Below are positions 63,142 to 64,000 of a DNA stretch of 64,000 bases, in pieces. The stretch is taken from the NCBI GenBank assembly GCA_039045975.1, contig JBCCJA010000001.1, forward strand, positions 186,001 through 250,000. The letters are read 5' to 3'. The first letter of the stretch is position 1. The number at the start of each line of letters is the position of its first letter. A model generated the notes under the pieces. It ran no database searches and had not been told where the DNA came from. It was given only the letters and a program-made list of their open reading frames with translations. Source of the DNA: JBCCJA01 sp039045975 (GTDB lineage: Bacteria; Planctomycetota; Planctomycetia; Planctomycetales; Planctomycetaceae). The position numbers and the translations under genes were made by a program.

Positions 63142-64000
63142 ATGTCTCGAACGATCCGCGTGATCGACACGCACACATGCGGGGAACCGACGAGGGTCGT
63201 CGTCGCCGGCGGCCCCGCTCTCGGCGTCGGCACGGTCGCGGAGAAACTGGAACGACTGGCGCGTCATGACACGTTTCGTAAGAGCGTCTTGGACGAACCG
63301 CGCGGCTCGGACCATTTGGTCGGCGCTTTGATCTGCGAGTCGGACCGCGACGACTGCGACGCCGGTGTGATCTTTATGAATAACGCCGGGTATCTCGGTA
63401 TGTGTGGCCACGGCCTGATCGGGGTTGCGGAAGTGCTGGCGGTAACGGGACGCCTCGCTGCCGGTCGGTGCCGCATCGAGACGCCGGTCGGGCCGGTCGC
63501 ATTCGAGCGGCTCGCCGACGGCGCCGTGCGGTTCGAGAACGTGCCGAGTTATCGATGGCTGGCCGACGTCGAAGTGGCCGTCGCGTGGGACGGGGAAATC
63601 GCCCCGGTGCGAGGCGACGTCGCCTGGGGCGGGAACTGGTTCTTCCTCGTGCGTGAGCACGGCGAAACGATATCACGGAGCCGAGTCGGCCGACTCGCGA
63701 AGTTCGCCGGAGAAATCCGGACGGCCTTGGAACGAGAAGGCGTCACCGGCCGCGAGGGCCGACCGGTCGATCACGTCGAACTGTTCGGCCCGCCGCTCGA
63801 TCCACATAACGACAGTCTCAATTTCGTACTCTGCCCCGGAGGGGCTTACGACCGCTCCCCTTGCGGGACCGGGACGAGCGCGAAGCTCGCGTGCCTGGCC
63901 GCCGACGGACTCGTCACGGCGGGACAGACGTGGCGGCAGGAAGGGATCACGGGCGGTTTCTTCGAGGCGTCCTACGACACGATTGAAGAGGTCGAATGGC
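63142..64000 (+). CDS. Proline racemase family protein, probable 4-hydroxyproline 2-epimerase (cut by window end)
   Basis: The first 286 codons are present. DTHTCGEPTRVVVAGGP is the family start; NNAGYLGMCGHGLIG holds the first catalytic cysteine (Cys88) and DRSPCGTGTSAKL the second (Cys241). Two cysteines indicate an epimerase or racemase rather than a trans-3-hydroxy-L-proline dehydratase, where one is Ser or Thr. With the DHDPS-family gene upstream, conversion of trans-4-hydroxy-L-proline to cis-4-hydroxy-D-proline is the likely role. The remainder, and possible D-amino-acid oxidase and dehydrogenase genes, lie beyond the window. Confidence 0.9.
   Translation, partial: MSRTIRVIDTHTCGEPTRVVVAGGPALGVGTVAEKLERLARHDTFRKSVLDEPRGSDHLVGALICESDRDDCDAGVIFMNNAGYLGMCGHGLIGVAEVLAVTGRLAAGRCRIETPVGPVAFERLADGAVRFENVPSYRWLADVEVAVAWDGEIAPVRGDVAWGGNWFFLVREHGETISRSRVGRLAKFAGEIRTALEREGVTGREGRPVDHVELFGPPLDPHNDSLNFVLCPGGAYDRSPCGTGTSAKLACLAADGLVTAGQTWRQEGITGGFFEASYDTIEEVEW

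Noticed and set aside
1..64000. CRISPR arrays, tRNA and rRNA genes
   Set aside because: No regularly spaced repeats, and no cloverleaf-like sequence with a TTCGA arm in a non-coding stretch, were seen by eye.

Overview
The window reads as a chromosomal segment of a planctomycete (Planctomycetota), probably an aquatic polysaccharide degrader. The support is a DUF1559 pseudopilin-like protein with its small lipoprotein partner, nine family-S1 sulfatases, two XylR-type regulators (periplasmic-binding-protein-like domain plus AraC helix-turn-helix), high G+C, weak or absent Shine-Dalgarno sites, and secreted enzymes with N-terminal signals. No rRNA, tRNA or CRISPR array was seen.

Positions 1-44 kb form a carbohydrate-utilisation locus. 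From the left come the start of an SDR oxidoreductase, two sulfatases, a GH43-like/TIM-barrel glycosidase fusion and a third sulfatase on the minus strand. Next are a XylR regulator, an unrecognised secreted repeat-like protein (minus), a GH27 enzyme without a signal peptide and two more sulfatases. The arabinose operon araB-araD-araA (minus) follows, and diverging from it are a putative glycosidase, a sodium:sugar symporter and a second XylR regulator. Two sulfatases, a DUF1593 nucleoside-hydrolase-like protein, a protein with three GH43-like domains, two sulfatases, a beta-helix (GH28/GH49-like) hydrolase and two GH2 enzymes complete it. Inferred logic: secreted sulfatases and glycosidases strip a sulfated, arabinose-containing polymer, the symporter imports sugar, and AraA/AraB/AraD convert L-arabinose to D-xylulose 5-phosphate under control of the regulators.

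Positions 41.3-46.0 kb are a graveyard of mobile DNA. They hold two IS3-type OrfA stubs, a wrecked AI-2E-family transporter gene with an orphaned intrinsic terminator, an IS701-like transposase tail and an IS630-like fragment. G+C falls from the end of the beta-helix gene into this region. Directly beyond it lies a complete, apparently intact Wadjet operon (jetA-jetB-jetC-jetD, minus strand), the SMC-like system that eliminates plasmids.

Positions 53-64 kb return to metabolism. There are threonine catabolism genes (kbl, tdh and a threonine/serine dehydratase), a PAS-AraC regulator, the DUF1559/lipoprotein pair and a secreted S9 dipeptidyl-peptidase-like enzyme. A DHDPS-family lyase/deaminase and a proline racemase-family epimerase, cut by the window end, suggest hydroxyproline use.

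I did not find a clearly undescribed defence system. The two best candidates for new biology are the sulfated-arabinan locus as a unit and its unusual multi-domain GH43-like proteins.
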